Shown here: piece by piece, positions 1 through 13,355 of the stretch
Position numbering within the stretch: position 1 is the first letter of the stretch
Layout: every line of letters starts with the position of its first letter
Origin: Larix kaempferi
Taxonomy: Eukaryota > Streptophyta > Pinopsida > Pinales > Pinaceae
Length of the DNA stretch: 64,000 nucleotides
Direction of reading: 5' to 3'
NCBI GenBank assembly: GCA_027924585.1
Contig: BSBM01001932.1
Location: forward strand, 124,001 to 188,000
Notes under the pieces: generated by a model
Told to the model about the DNA's origin: nothing
The model's input: only the letters and a program-made list of their open reading frames with translations
Databases searched by the model: none
Made by a program: the position numbers and the translations under genes

Positions 1-159
1 ATACCTCTATATTTCACGGTGTCGCATCCCCATCATAACACATTTCGACGACACTTCCCCTACTATTTTGAACCTTCCAGAAGAGACAGATGATGAGTCA
101 ACCTCGAAGGTAAATCCACCCTGCCAAGTTTTGACCCACCTTGGACTTTATTTCCATAC

Positions 160-230
160 ACTACCGCGCCTGTACAGCTTGACAAAACGCGGCACAGTGC
201 CGCGCTCTGTATCATTTGCAAAGCGCGGCA
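160..230. repeat. Cluster of CGCGGCAC-type inverted motifs
   Basis: Several copies of GCGCGGCAC or its reverse complement lie within 70 bases. They include the near-perfect palindrome GCGGCACAGTGCCGC at about 187-201 and another copy near 219-229. CpG-dense islands like this stand out against the AT-rich surroundings. A similar cluster lies at 32034-32150, also upstream of a TATA box on its own strand, so this may be a U3 promoter module. That reading is inference. Confidence 0.5.
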
Positions 231-401
231 CCTCTTTAATAGGTTTTTGCCCTTGACTTGTGGGATCTTGGATTTTTCGAAGATGATGGAAGATTGGGTT
301 CCTTGATTCGATCCCAACTCACCTCCTTCGATTAGAAACCCTGATCCACTTATCCCTCCTTAGATCCACCTATCTCTCTTGTTGGTTAACCTCACCATTC
401 A

Positions 402-409
402 CTATAAAA
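402..409 (+). promoter_or_regulatory. TATA box (putative LTR promoter)
   Basis: CTATAAAAG, a canonical plant TATA box, lies downstream of the CG-rich cluster and upstream of a purine-rich leader. No transcript is known, so the assignment rests on motif and context alone. Confidence 0.4.
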
Positions 410-909
410 GAGAGGCATGCCATTGGGAAAAGGGGAGGACTCTTGAGAGCACCAAACTTATGGTCTTGCAGCATTGTGGAGATAGCTAAGAGGAGAAGAC
501 ACTTGGAGTTGGAGGTTTGGCTTGGGCATCAAGCACCCTTTGTAAGTAATCTTCAAGTTGTAATGGAATAACTTGTCTTGTTTTCCCAAATCGTTTGTAT
601 TAATCTTGTTTTAATCACATGATTTGTATCTCTTACAGATTTAGATCCTAACTCATGTTTCAGATTGCTAGAGAATAGTGCATACTTGTATTTTGGTTGC
701 TCTTTGACAGGTTCATTGGTGAAGACTTGGAGCTTGGAACAAACACCAAAAACAAAGCACTTGGACATAAGGTTAGTTAAAATCCTTTGCTCTCTTCAGC
801 ATTTTAATACTGAAATGTATGTTAGATTTAGGGATTCAAGGTTGCATTTGTTTTGTCTGTTCTTAGTCTAGAGTTAGTCAGATCCTACTTTAGCCTAAGG
901 GAGTTTTGA

Positions 910-1368
910 CTTATCGGTAGGGCAGAATTCCACATAACAGCCTGCCAGAATGTGCTTGATATGGTGGATGAAACAGTAAAAAAGGAACAGGCCATCTGTG
1001 GTAGAAGGTGGTATGTTGTGGATAATATTATGGTCAGCCTGCAATTTCCTACCATGGATCTCATTGAGAAGGCCTGTTCACTGAATTTAATGATTGAAAA
1101 GATTGATACCAAGTGTGAGAGAGTCAAGGAACAGATCCAGTAGCTCGAAGACATCCAGATTGCAGAGGTTGACAAGTTCATCAGGAAACCTGCCAGCTTG
1201 GAATGCAAGATCCATATTTTCCTACGCACTTGGCATAAGTTGGCAAAGAATGAGATGGATTCCTTTATGTGTGATGCCCAGTTGGGACTTGAGTCATCCA
1301 ATTATCCAAATATTGATGAGTTGTTAGGAGTTTGGACCAAGTGGCAAGCTGCCCTTGATTATTCTTAG
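910..1368 (+). pseudogene. Decayed helical ORF, possibly a retroelement accessory protein
   Basis: One frame stays open from about 910 to the TAG at 1366-1368, apart from a single in-frame TAG at 1141-1143 that probably replaced a Gln codon. The roughly 150-residue product is rich in Leu, Glu, Lys and Ile and looks helical (for example VDETVKKEQAICGRRWYVVD). Trp and Cys are scattered and there is no catalytic motif. I do not recognise a family. A non-coding T-rich tail follows, as expected near the 3' end of a retroelement transcript. It could be the C-terminal part of an accessory ORF like the one in element B (20.5-23.3 kb), but I see no direct similarity. A small host exon is a less likely alternative. 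Confidence 0.35.
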
Positions 1369-3020
1369 ATTAGTTGATTTTGTAATCCCTATTTTATGGG
1401 GGGTCTATCCTTTGTAACTATTTTGTAACTATTATTTAAATGGTAGAGGTCTCATGGGGTAGGGGGGGAGAAAATCTGCAAAAGAAGACTGGAGATACTC
1501 TGATTAATGAAGAGATTGTATTTTCTTGCAACTTTGAGCTAATACAGTTAATTTTCTCTTAATTCCTCTTTTGTCAATTTATCAAATTTCTTTGATGAAT
1601 GTTGATTTTCACTTCAGGTTATTAATGAATACTGTTTAATTTTTTCAATCAATAATCCATGCATTGATCTACAGTTTGGATTTGTCTCAATTGATGATCT
1701 TTGTGTATTTCTGTTTTAAGTGGATTTATTTAATTAAAACATTTATCTATTTCTGCAATTGATTAACATAAATTATTAAATGAATGTTAATTTTTCAATT
1801 AGCATTACAACTACAGGATAATATTTGCATGCACCTAATCTCCAAACTACTATCATTTAATTTTCATTGTCTGATTGTATTTTGGAAGTAATAAGAAAAG
1901 ATCCATTTTCACATTTATGTCAAATTGGTGAACAACCTTATTAATTTTCAGATCAAGTTATCCTGCATATCAACAAAGAACTTTCTTTAGATTAGATCTA
2001 ACTTAGATTACATTTCTTTCAAGGTAGATTCCTTTCTAGAGTAAGAACACTTTGATCTTCCCACACAGGAAGACAGATCCTTTCGGGATCAAACCCCATA
2101 AGTGCCAGCGGAGGCCTTTATATTTGTGGGAGTTAACTACACCAAACAGTATGGGGATATAACTTCTCTTTCACAGAGCTTTTTGAAGCGTTTCAGGATG
2201 GGTTTTCACCCTCTGTTGTTAGCCTTGGAACCCATTCCAACAACCTACACACCCGAGGCTTCAACAAGATCATAGCACTTGTTCAAGGGAGAACCCTTCA
2301 ACTGTAGCTTCTGCTCGCGTGATGGACCATCACTGAAGGAGAGATGCGGCATTTTAGAAGAGAAGAAATGATACTATGCTCAGAATGAACCGGTGAGCAT
2401 TACATTCTGGGAACTAGTCAACGTTGCATTCCAAGTCGAGCTATTCCTTTCAAAACCTAGGCATTTGAGGCCGAAAATAATCTGGTAGCATTCTTTTTTC
2501 AAAAGTGATTCAATGTTTTTACTGTCTGCATAAAATATTTAAATAACAAATTTTAGGAACTAGTGGTTTGATTGTATAAAATATATAAATAACAACTTTG
2601 AAAAATGAGTGGTCCATCAAATAACCTGGACTGACATTGACATCAAAACATGAGTTTGGTTTTTAAACAAAATAAAGGTAGAATATATGAATGCATAGAG
2701 ATGAATACATATATGAAATTATTTTCGTCGCCTATGCCATTTCCATATTTTTGTGACTCTCAAAATCCTCCCCATTCTTCCCTAATTGCAAATATGTGCA
2801 CCCCATTGATCACTTCTCATCCCCGTTAACTGAGAAGAAATTCGATGCTCTGGGAGGAAGCCTCTCACTCTGATTGATTATGGTATAGAGACTAAGAATA
2901 ATAATCCCATAAAAGATGAATATTAAACAAAATGGCACTAGATTTAAAACCACCCTTTTGTACTCCAACTACGTTTGTGGATGAATGTTCCAACTTCTAG
3001 AGAATTGTTACGAGTTCTGG
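1369..3020. other. Non-coding, no recognised feature
   Basis: AT-rich sequence with short frames only. A denser stretch at 2040-2480 contains short purine runs and may be LTR leader debris, but I found no matching copy, primer site or terminal repeat. Confidence 0.4.
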
Positions 3021-4280
3021 GAAAGATTCAATGGCCTGTTTGCTCTAAAAATATACCAATGTTTCCATGCTTTCCAACCTTCTCTGTAAACCAGTTGCGA
3101 GCTGCGACCAAATGAGACAGTCTGGTGGACATCCTACCACTATCATACCATGAGGCGGTGATACTGATGCGGGAACATCGGGGCCTAGGAAGAGCAGTCG
3201 AAGTTGATCGACATGTGGAGACTGACCAGAGGGAATGCCAACGGCCACTGGTGAGGAAGAGAAGATTGGTTGTCGAAGTCAATAAGTCAAGCAAGAGAAG
3301 TTTAGCGCAGATCGACAGAAGTGAGGAAGGTCGAGAGTTGACATGTTTGAAATCGACAGACAACAAAGTTGCAGCAAAGATGTCGAGGGTAGACATGTTG
3401 TCGAACTACGACTGCGGCAGGTTTGGGAATGAGCCAAGCAATGAGGAAGGGGCGGAATGGCGAAGCCTGAGAGTGCAAAAGGAAGCCAACGGGTAGGTCG
3501 AAGGATGACAGGAGACAGTATGTTCGAGGCAGTGACAAAACCGAATATTGTAGCAGTGTTAGAAGGAAGCATAGAAAGTCAAGAATGGTACTTGGTAGCC
3601 GTTCAGGGTTGCTAAGGAAGCTATTAGTAGTTATTGCAGGTATTTGAGATCGTGAATGATGTCGACATAGGCAGATATTGTGCAGCATGGCAGAGGCACT
3701 AATATTTGCAGGTCTAGAGGATATAAGGAAATCAATAGACAGAGGAAGCATGTTTCGGGAGTCAGAGTGATCTCGGGAACAACAGCAGCAAGGTAGAAGG
3801 CTTGTGTGTAGGAATAGGGGAGTTCAGTTCGATCAGCAGAGGATCGGAAGAGGAGAGCTCAAGAGAATTTTTGTAGATTGGATAGGAAAGTCACACATCT
3901 ACAGAGCGCAGAGAAGATCGAGCCATACCTCAAAGTTCTGCAGTGAACCAGGAGAGGGTGACGGTTGAAACACTGAGATAGCACACAGTTATTTATGTAT
4001 AGTAATTGGCTGAGGCCGACCATAGTTAATTATTTACATTCCTTGCAGTTTTCATTGTAACCGTTTCGGTAGAAGTAATATAAGCCAGCTTCTGGCATCT
4101 TGTTTACATCTTGTCTATGTGAACGCATGTGTTGTGTGTAATTGTTAAGCAAGAAACTTAGCAAAGTTGCCTTGTGTCAGATACCACCTAACCAAAGCAG
4201 GTGTCAAATCCCCAGGGATGCTGCACCTATCATGCATGCACCAATTTCGTGGGCCACACACAGGGTTGACACAACAAAAA
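3021..4280. other. CpG-rich LTR-like stretch
   Basis: Base composition changes sharply here. CpG-containing motifs such as TGTCGA and GTCGAAG recur between 3120 and 3960. Open frames of up to about 150 codons therefore appear on both strands (3125-3496 on +, 3028-3396 and 3302-3751 on -). They overlap in conflicting frames, lack domains and are probably composition artefacts. A possible TATA element lies near 4078, followed by a leader-like T-rich segment. The best guess is part of a retroelement LTR that has kept its CpGs, but ends and orientation are unresolved. Confidence 0.3.
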
Positions 4281-7181
4281 AAATATTAATTTACGGGATA
4301 GTATAGGTGATATAAGGATGAATCTTTTCTGGTATACACTCTTTACCCCAATCATGTGTCCTTCATGGCACATCGCACGTAAAGGATAAATCTAAATCTC
4401 CATGATAATAAATTTTGTTTTTATTTAGATACTGATCCAAGCCATAATATGAGTGAGCACTAACAAATTTCCACGTTCAATCTAATCGCTGTCACTTGCA
4501 TGGATCTAACAAAGTTACTAAGGGAGGAATAAAATGGTAAAAGAAACTTATTTTAATCTTTAAAGTGCATAGTGTCTTTGATTGTAATCCAAATCAGTTG
4601 AGCTGTGAGCGTAGTATTGAATCTCTGATTTCCTTGGGTTGTGAACAAATTGTTAACAAGCTAATAAATATGGCTAAGACTCATGCCATGTACAACTTTG
4701 AAAGGTTTCGAATGATCCAATTCTTTTTACAAATTCTCTGCCACCTATTTTTTATCTTCCAGCTGCCATGTTGATTTCAAGTTGCTCAATGAGGATATTT
4801 GGGAATGCCAAAATTTGATGAACTGCTAAAGGATTTCCACATGCACCCGAATCCAAAAAGAATTGCACAATTCATGTCCTAGAATCTGAGATTTGAAATA
4901 AAATTGTTAAGGTGAAATAAATCCACAAAATCTGGACTTGATACTGATTTCTCAAATGTTTCCTTCAAATCTGAGATGGACCTCTTAAAATCCTGAAACT
5001 GCTAGGTACTCAATCTATGACCCAATGTGTACTCTACCATTTGACTCTCTTTTTATTAGAAGAACATTATTCTGCCACTTCCTTTAACCCATTCTTCGCA
5101 ATATGGAAACTATAGTGAATCCCACGCTAATGCCTTTAATTTCCTTTATCAAGATATATGTTTCCCAAGCTGCATTTGCTGAGAAGATGGGAGCAATGAA
5201 GATATAAACAGTCTCTACCCGAAGAGGGATGTTGAGAAAATTAAATGCTAGTTAAAAGCTTTGCCTCTTTAAAATGAAATTTTCGGACAGATCATAGACA
5301 AGTATTTTCCTTCCTCTGTATTCCTTCTGGCTTGGCTTATTCATTCATGAGAACACAAGAAGGTGCCAAGAATAACAATAATAGCACCCAATCCTTTCAC
5401 TGCTCTCACTGGCGCATTTGGATGTTGTTGGGCACTTGAAATGGTGATAAGATGAATTAGTATGTCCTCACCTTTGACACTAGCATCTTAGACATTTCGG
5501 AATAAATAAAACTTCAATATATACAACGGCATTTAAAGTTCAGTTTTCCAAAAATAAGTCAAATCCTTCTTCATTGAGGAGCTTCAAAATAGTTATATGA
5601 TTTTCTCATATCTTTTCACAATTCTTAGCAGTTGTAATAAGATCAAATTTAAATCCAAGCGATCTACCTGGCTATTCACACTTCAACACCTCCACCAATT
5701 ATCCCCATCTTCAGTCAACGATGGTTGTTTCGAGGAATTTCCAGAGCATCATTGTATCTTTTTCCATATCTCATTCCATCTAAATATTAGAATGATTTCA
5801 ATCAATGTGTTGGTTGTGCAGGTGGTAGTACTTAGGGAATATGGATGCCCAAAATTTTGGGACGCTACATTTGATTCTTGTCAACAACAAGATTCACATG
5901 GAACAATGTGTATCCCAAATGACATTAACTGCATCCTTGGTTTATTCATTCCTTTTTTAATGAAATTAACCCAATTTATTTCATCCCCAAAAAACCTCTA
6001 AGAACTGTAAAACTATTTGAAAGACAAATATACCATCCAGAAGCATTGTTTTAGTTTATTAGTATCTACATTATCTGAAATTCCCTAGGTCCCTATCACT
6101 GAGGTTGGGGTAATCTAATCCTACAGAAGAATAATTTTCTCCATGGAAATTTGAGTACAAGATTATAATGTTGTTACGATTTTTATATATGGTGAAACGG
6201 TATTGTTTGGGTTTTATTCAATTTTAAAATGCATAAAATTTATCCAAAATCCGAGATAGAGAAATGATCAGAAGTTGTTAAATTTTAAAAAGAGTTTATA
6301 ATTTTAATTTTATTAGCCAGTCCCACTGAATAACTGGGAGATGTGCAAATCTTGTGGCAGTTTTTTAAATGGTGAACTTTGTGATTCTCATGATTTAAGT
6401 AATTCTTTTTTGGTTCAAAATTTTTACCCATTGTTCCATGTTTTCGATTTCAAATGGTTTCTTTTGCTGGTAATGATGATACACATTTGGGTATTATAGA
6501 TAATGTTAGTTTGTTGCTCAGATAAGAGTCTTATTCAGACCATGGCAACTTCCTTATATAGTATTTTTTACTTGGTTATTGTATGTACTTCGTAAGCATT
6601 GGGACTTAGGTTAGCTGAGCATAGATACACTTTTAAGACACTATTGCATATTATCTATTGTTTTTCTTTGTTTTACAAGTATCTGGGTTTTACAAGTATA
6701 GAATTTCTAATAATTTCAAAATGTCTTAGATTTAAAATATAATTACTGATTGTTATCCACTAAATTGCACTTAGTGAATTCTGAGTGAACCGTTGATACT
6801 TGAACAATCAAATTGTTCATCATCAGTGTTCTGAGATCCATCAAGCCCAAAAAAAATTGTCCCTTTATAAAATTTGCATGTACAGACCCCTGCGGGGGAA
6901 TTGTAATAAGTTGGTCTAAGCATTACAAGGATTGGCCTACCTTAGGGTTTGCTGTCAAGGGGATACTCTAGAGTGTTTTTTCCTTAGGAATTATGCATTG
7001 CGCTTCAGTGGCGTATAACTCCTAAGTTTTCACTCATACCTCCAAACCTGGAGTATTTTCCATGGTGGTCGATCTTAAGAAGGTTATTAAATCCTGTGTA
7101 TATATGTATTTTAAACATGCTAGCCATCAATAATAAGTCGTATGGACATGCACTAGGTCCCCTAGGAGTTTGAGTCGATTC

Positions 7182-7183
<2 letters not shown>
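4281..7183. other. Non-coding, no recognised feature
   Basis: AT-rich sequence with stops in all frames. The longest frame (5597-6001, +, 134 codons) has no recognisable domain and an unlikely composition. I see no terminal repeats, primer sites or polymerase motifs. Confidence 0.4.

Positions 7184-7223
<40 letters not shown>
7184..7223. repeat. (AT)20 microsatellite
   Basis: About 40 bases of uninterrupted alternating A and T. It is a simple repeat prone to length change and has no gene next to it. Confidence 0.95.
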
Positions 7224-7225
<2 letters not shown>

Positions 7226-10200
7226 CGTAAAATTAGACCATTTTTTAATGGTTTAATTGGAAAAATTCAAAATGTAATAAAAGAGTGGTTTGGAGGCATA
7301 TTTTGGAGCGGGGATGCTCATTTTCACACTCAAAGCATCCTCTTTACCCTAGGACCCACTTTCTCCATGTTTTGGGTGACTACATCATCTCTGGGATCAG
7401 TATTCCTTAAAGATGCGACAAAACAACATTTAAATGTTGAATGTATTGCAAATTGCACAAAAAAGACAAAGGTTGGAAAGTCAAAAAATACGTTTAAAAA
7501 ATGTGGAAAAGGTGGTGGGGTAATATCTTATGGAGGGCGACCTTATTGGGTGGATAAAGCATGAATTAAAAAAGTCAAAACATTTTTTTTTGAGTGAATA
7601 CTTATAGCATGATGCGCTCTCCCTCATGCTTCACGTGAAGGAGAGATTAGCACATGCCAAATGTGTATGTGGAAGCTATAGTTATTGGGTGGAGTTTACA
7701 AAGAATTGAGGGAGGTTCCCATCCCATGTTTCATCCCACCTCATTGGGATCTCATTAAATCATGCCCCAATCAAGCCATAAATCAAGGCTTTGATCGCTC
7801 CTCCTCCATAGTGATGCACATTCCCCCCCTCTCTCTCAAAAAGCTATTAAGGAAGGGTATTGATCCATTGTTTTTGATGGATGCATAGAACCTCTTCCCA
7901 TTGTAATCTTGAATATTTTTTAATGAAAGTGGATACTTTGGAGGTCCATTGTCGTACAATTTTGATGCATGCTACTGTATGAGGTGATATTGTTCTGATT
8001 TAGCTCTTCTTGTTTTATTTTTGTTGGTAGATCTAGCTTGAATGTTCATGGAGTAAGCATTTGTTTTTGTTAAATTACTTACTTGTGTATTGCTTTTGAA
8101 ATATTAGGAAGTATCCAACTATACTAGGTTGTATTTAGGCTCTTTCGATTTTTCCTTATCAAACACACTAGATCAAACTCATTATATGCAAGAAGTTGTC
8201 TTAGTTGTGCAGATCACAAGATTGAAGAGGGATTTGAATTCGGTTGTCTCTTCTCTCCTCTTCAACACAATTTCAAAGCTAATATTTTGTTTACAGGAGC
8301 TTCCAAAGAACACTATCAAAGATCAAGCTTGGGCTTGAAAGGCTTCATCCATCTCTTTCAATCAAAGAACCTCTATCTTTCCCTTTTTCTTTGACCTACT
8401 AAGTGCTTGAGAAGTAGATCCATTTTTAATATAATTCATCATTTAGATCCATCTTATTTCAGCACATTGTGAATATCTAGATCTAAATACTTTGAAAGGA
8501 TTTCATTTCTCACTAGATCTAGATTAGAAATTTGTACTTACACTTAGCTATTTTTCCAAAATATTTTCTAAGTACAAAATTTCAATTTTTTATTATTTTT
8601 ATTTATGTTTACCATCATATTCTAACTAGATTTTCTTGCTGGTTTTTATCAGGTCCAAGGAATTACAGAAGGAAGTTATAGCCATTTTCCGCCAAAAAGT
8701 GCCAAAAAGACCTTTCGTGGACATCCTTTCTTCAAGTTGTCATTTCTAGTTCATTGTAAGCCCTGAGATACATATAAAATGGACTAAAGAGGCATTCATT
8801 TTAGCATTATTGTAAATCATTAAACGAGATAAGTGGGATACTCAGTGCCCACACCCCATCCCCCTTGGGGGGATTTGTACTTGTGTGAATTTTGTGCATA
8901 AATTTTTCTAACAACGCAACAAGCACACACATACTTCAATATTGTTGGGTGTATACTTTATTTTGTTTTCTAAATTAATTTTATTTCATCGCAAGCGTAA
9001 AATTATAAATAAATCAACCTCGTTGCCACGAAGTATGCTCTCACCACCACACAAAGGCTTTGTCGATTAGTGGTGGATGATCAGAAAGTGACACATAGGT
9101 TTGTGCTCTTTTGATTTCTTTGTAATTATTGTATAATTGTTATACAATCACATTCTTCAATTGGAATTAATATTTGGTTTATAATCGGACTATGCTCTTT
9201 CCCCTTGTGGGCACTTTGCCTGGGCCCGTGGGAAATCAGAAACGATTGTAGCCACTTTCTAATTTTACACATCTAAACTAACAACTCACTTAATAAAAGT
9301 AACTATCCATCCACATATGTGAAAATCCAGCACTTCGCAGTAATATTTGTGTGGGGAAATTCTTCAGAGGAAGCGGGAACAACTGGGAGGCGACCTCAAG
9401 GCACAGTTAGGCTATACCCTAGTTTGGTATAGTGTTGAACACCTCCTTAGAGACTCCATTCCATCCCACACATTCTCGTGAGGAGCCACCAAACTTTATT
9501 TTCCAGACATTCCTCCCTGTACCTCATGGTATCTCGGGAGTCCCCTTTTTCCCTAATAAATTTCAAACTGTAATAATCTAAAAGTAACCAAGACGCATTT
9601 GCAAAACACTTTCCCTTCCAGCAACATTATTTATTTGATATATTGACTCCATAAGGAATTGGTTTACTAAACATTTCTATTTGATTAATACCATATCACT
9701 ATTGTGCTTTTCTGTTGGTAGTCCTTTCAAATTTTGCTGGTGAAAGCATTTTATAACTTACTTTTGCAAGTTACATTGGAACACTTTTAATCAATACTCT
9801 TTAAATAACTCCTAAAATACAAACACCTTTAACCATTTCACTGGAAACTCTAAAGACCTTAGAAACTTTCCTTAGGGACTACCCCCCTTGGCTTCGTTGG
9901 TAGTTTTTCCTAAACGGAGGAGTCAAGATCAGGTGACATCCTTGACTCGAGACTTGCTCCCAAGGGTGCACTGAGCAGTAGCATAGATTTATGCTGTGTT
10001 AACCAGGTGCATGATCCGACGGAAACACTGATCATGTCTCGTCTCCTTTGTACAATGGGAAGGAATTTAGTTAAATATAAATTGCATATAGGATTATATA
10101 TATTTTTTAATTTGCTTGAAAATTTGTTGCTTCTAAGTTTAGTTCAATCATATTTTGCACCGACAAAATTCCTGTAATGTTAATGTAGAATATGATGTAA

Positions 10201-10951
10201 TAAATTATTTTCCACTATTATAAAAAAAATCAAGCATTTGATGGTTAGTGACATCACCAGGGAGACATATGATTAACATAGGTTTGTTGGTTCATACCAT
10301 ATTTAAATTCCCAATCTCAATTCCTTTGACTCTTTTTTCACGATTTGTTTTTAAATTTAATCGGGAATGTGGCTGAATTGTTTTTTTTGGGAAATCATAT
10401 TTCTCTCTTGTGAGTCCACGATATTAGGCATTCTGTCAAATTCCCTGACCTTAAAGGAAAGACATTATTTGGAAGGTAAATATTTTCAAGGTTCCTTTAA
10501 ACTCTAATTTAATTATTTTTAAATATCCGGGTTTGTCATCTCGGTTTGAAGCAAATTAAGAACATACTCAACCTTCACCCATTTCCATTATTTACTTCTA
10601 GTTTTCATCATCTTGAAGTGTTGTTGTGCTAACTATTTGTTTAATGTGAACAATAAATATGACTTGTACAACAAGAACAATGTGAGAGTTGCCGTGGAGG
10701 AAGTGAAGCCATATTATCAATCACTCATTGATAAGGTTGGTTCTTAGATTCATATTCATTTCAATCTCTTCGTCTTAATAAATTTGGGATGGTTTTTTTA
10801 GTTAAGATTTAAGTCTAATTTTACAATCTCGTTGGTTTGTGCAATACCTCCCTTCAAAACTTGGATGGTGATTATGGACGACCACAGATAATTGGTGGGA
10901 TTGGCTACCTCAAAGAAGAATATTATTGTCATTAGTACAGAATCACCATGG
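7224..10951. other. Non-coding, scattered LTR-like debris
   Basis: No coding region is supported. The blocks around 8760-8960 and 9180-10040 have the mixed GC islands and T-rich leaders seen in plant LTRs. I could not pair them with another copy or find TG...CA ends with target duplications. The short frames at 7367, 7685 and 8129 have no recognisable domain. Confidence 0.35.
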
Positions 10952-11006
10952 CATATTCCACTAGATTTTTAGTGGAAGCACCTTGACATATTCCACTAGA
11001 TTTTTA
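10952..11006. repeat. 35-bp tandem duplication
   Basis: The 20-mer CATATTCCACTAGATTTTTA occurs at 10952-10971 and again at 10987-11006. This is a short tandem duplication in non-coding DNA. Confidence 0.85.
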
Positions 11007-13355
11007 CAAGGACTGGCTGGGCCATGTCAAGAATCATGACACATTCTAAGTAAATATTGTAGACTAGAATTTAAATAGGAGTAATTAGGTCATGTTAGAT
11101 AGTCAATGCAAAATCCATGACGGACTAGGAATAGTGTGGATTAGCTTTTTATCAGTATTGGTGAAGATTATCAATGTAATACTAGGTAATAAGTGGATCA
11201 GACTTAATGAGCAAGCCATATCAAAACACAAAGCCATGTCAAAACACGCACTATAGATGGGAGTGGTCCACATTCTCAAGATATATTTGTATTATTTATT
11301 ATTTTAAAGGAAGTGATTCCTGAAATGACAAACCATTAAATGTTTGTTTCAATTGGAAAAATCTTTTTTCATACAAGTTCATGAATGTGCTACCTCCATA
11401 TATTAGTATTATTTATTGTTTTAATGGATCTAGTTTGTGCTATGTTATATAAAATGGTTAATTAAATAATATATACTTTTTAATTGTAAAATTGTTTTTT
11501 TTATATAATAAGTATAGAGCTTTCATTCATTTGTTTGTGCAATGCATAATTTCTTGATTTAAAATCAAGATTCATATAAATAAGATTATAATTTCGACAA
11601 AAAAATTATCCATATAAAATTTTATTTTAAAGAATATGTTATATTCATTGATATGAATTTAATTTAAGAATTTTGTGGAATAAAAATAATAATTTCTAAC
11701 AAATTTAATAATAATTTTTTAGATATAAATTTTAATTTTAAAGAATATGTTATATTTATTAATATAAATTCAATTTAAAAAATTTCTTTATCAAAATTAT
11801 TTAAGAGAATTTCGTTTTTATAGATTTTAAATGATTTAATATTTAAATTGTTGAAATTAAAAAGAAACGAGTAAATCAAGATGGAATCTCATTATTTGAA
11901 AAAAATGTTTTATAGATTTTAGTCCATTTAAAACTATCTATATAATTGAAATTAAAAGAAAAAATTAGATAAAAATTTATTAAAAAAATCTTTTAAAAAT
12001 TGAATTTATTATGTTTTTAAAATCCGTTATCTAAAAATTTGATTACATACGTATCTATGCTTTCTCACCAAATTAGCAATAGGTCAATTGTTTCATTGAA
12101 TTAAACCATTTTTGACCTCCATCAATTGTCCACAACTCCAAGAAAATAGCTCATCCATACAACTTTATGCAAATAGAGCATGTGGCAATGTCAAGGACAT
12201 TGCCACCACGTGGATCTTGTTTATTCTTTCCAAATGGAGTTAGTTTCTATTCGTTGACTATTCATTTGAATAGTCTTATTGTGATTCGGACACGATCACA
12301 ACATGAGAATATCCGGATACGGATATTACAGTATTTCCTTTGGTGAGGGAACACCATTGGGGAGTCTTTCGGTGTTGAGAGCTCCATCATGTTTTGAGAG
12401 GCATGTTTTGGCATCCATGTTGTGGGAAGTCCACACTTTTGTAAAGAAGATCATCTATTACAAAATGGAATAGAAGCGATTCGAGGATTGAACGAGCCCA
12501 GAGACATAGCCAAGGGGTCTGGTGAAATCTGTTATCAATGTCTTGGAGTTTTGGTATTGATGTTTTATGTTTCTCATGATCTATTTTTCTTCATGTGTTT
12601 TGATTAACTAAGTTGTTAATGAGCTTAAGAGTTAATTAAAGAGCACCACATAACATTGCAATTTTAAGGCATTGTCAATAAAAGATCTTGGAAATGTGAG
12701 AATTCTTCATTAACATTAAATCGTTAAGAGCTAATGATTGAATGGTAGCTTGAAGGATTTCTCGGATCAACGAAGGATCCATTGTGAGTGTAATTTCTCA
12801 CAAAGAATGGGAATACATGAGATCAATCACCCTCACCCCTACCCAAATGTTTCTTAAATAATTTGATGGGTACATTTTTTTTCCATAAGTCTTCTTTCCC
12901 ATAACCTGTAACACTTTGTTTTTGACCCCAAGATGTGAATATGTATGTAATGAAACAAAGGTTAGATGCCAAACTTATATGATCCATGGGACCATGGATA
13001 TTGTAAGTGTTGTACATTTTAATATAAAAATATTTGACAATTGCAAGTGGAGAAGGATAAAGAAGATATGGGAGGCTATGATTCCATGAGTGCGGGAAGT
13101 GTGAGGGGATAAGGGGTGACAAGCCTAGTTAATGTCCTTATCTTTCTTTAACCTTTTAAATCCAAAGTCATTTAACCATAAGTTATGGGATTCACCTTAA
13201 AATATTTATGGGATTAATTATCCTACGTGAGATTAAGAAGGGAAAATTGGTCACGTCTAAGGAAGACACTTGTCAATCCATAATCATGCATATATCTTTT
13301 TAGAAACTCTATCGTTATCACAATCATTAATTCAATTTGGGATCCACTCCATCAT
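11007..13355. other. Very AT-rich non-coding DNA with a diverged direct repeat
   Basis: The stretch 11400-12050 is extremely AT-rich. About 57 bases centred on TTTAAAGAATATGTTATAT occur near 11618-11675 and again, diverged, near 11729-11787. A 20-bp near-palindrome (GACTATTC...GAATAGTC) lies at 12257-12276. No coding region is supported. The frames at 12422 (+) and 12823 (-) have no recognisable domain. Confidence 0.45.

Larger units (their letters stand above)
1..900 (+). other. LTR-like promoter and leader region of an unassigned retroelement
   Basis: No convincing protein is encoded here. A cluster of CG-rich short inverted motifs (160-230) is followed about 180 bases later by a TATA box (402-409), then a purine-rich leader and a T-rich stretch. 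That order resembles U3, R and U5 of a plant LTR. I could not find matching ends or a second copy in the window, so the boundaries and the parent element are unknown. The small open frames on both strands overlap and have no recognisable domain. Confidence 0.3.

Noticed and set aside
3028-3751. Overlapping open frames of 97-149 codons on both strands
   Set aside because: They conflict with each other, have no domain, and arise where CpG-rich sequence lowers stop frequency.
5597-6001. A 134-codon + strand frame as a host gene
   Set aside because: No recognisable domain on either strand, odd composition, and no promoter or partner exon.
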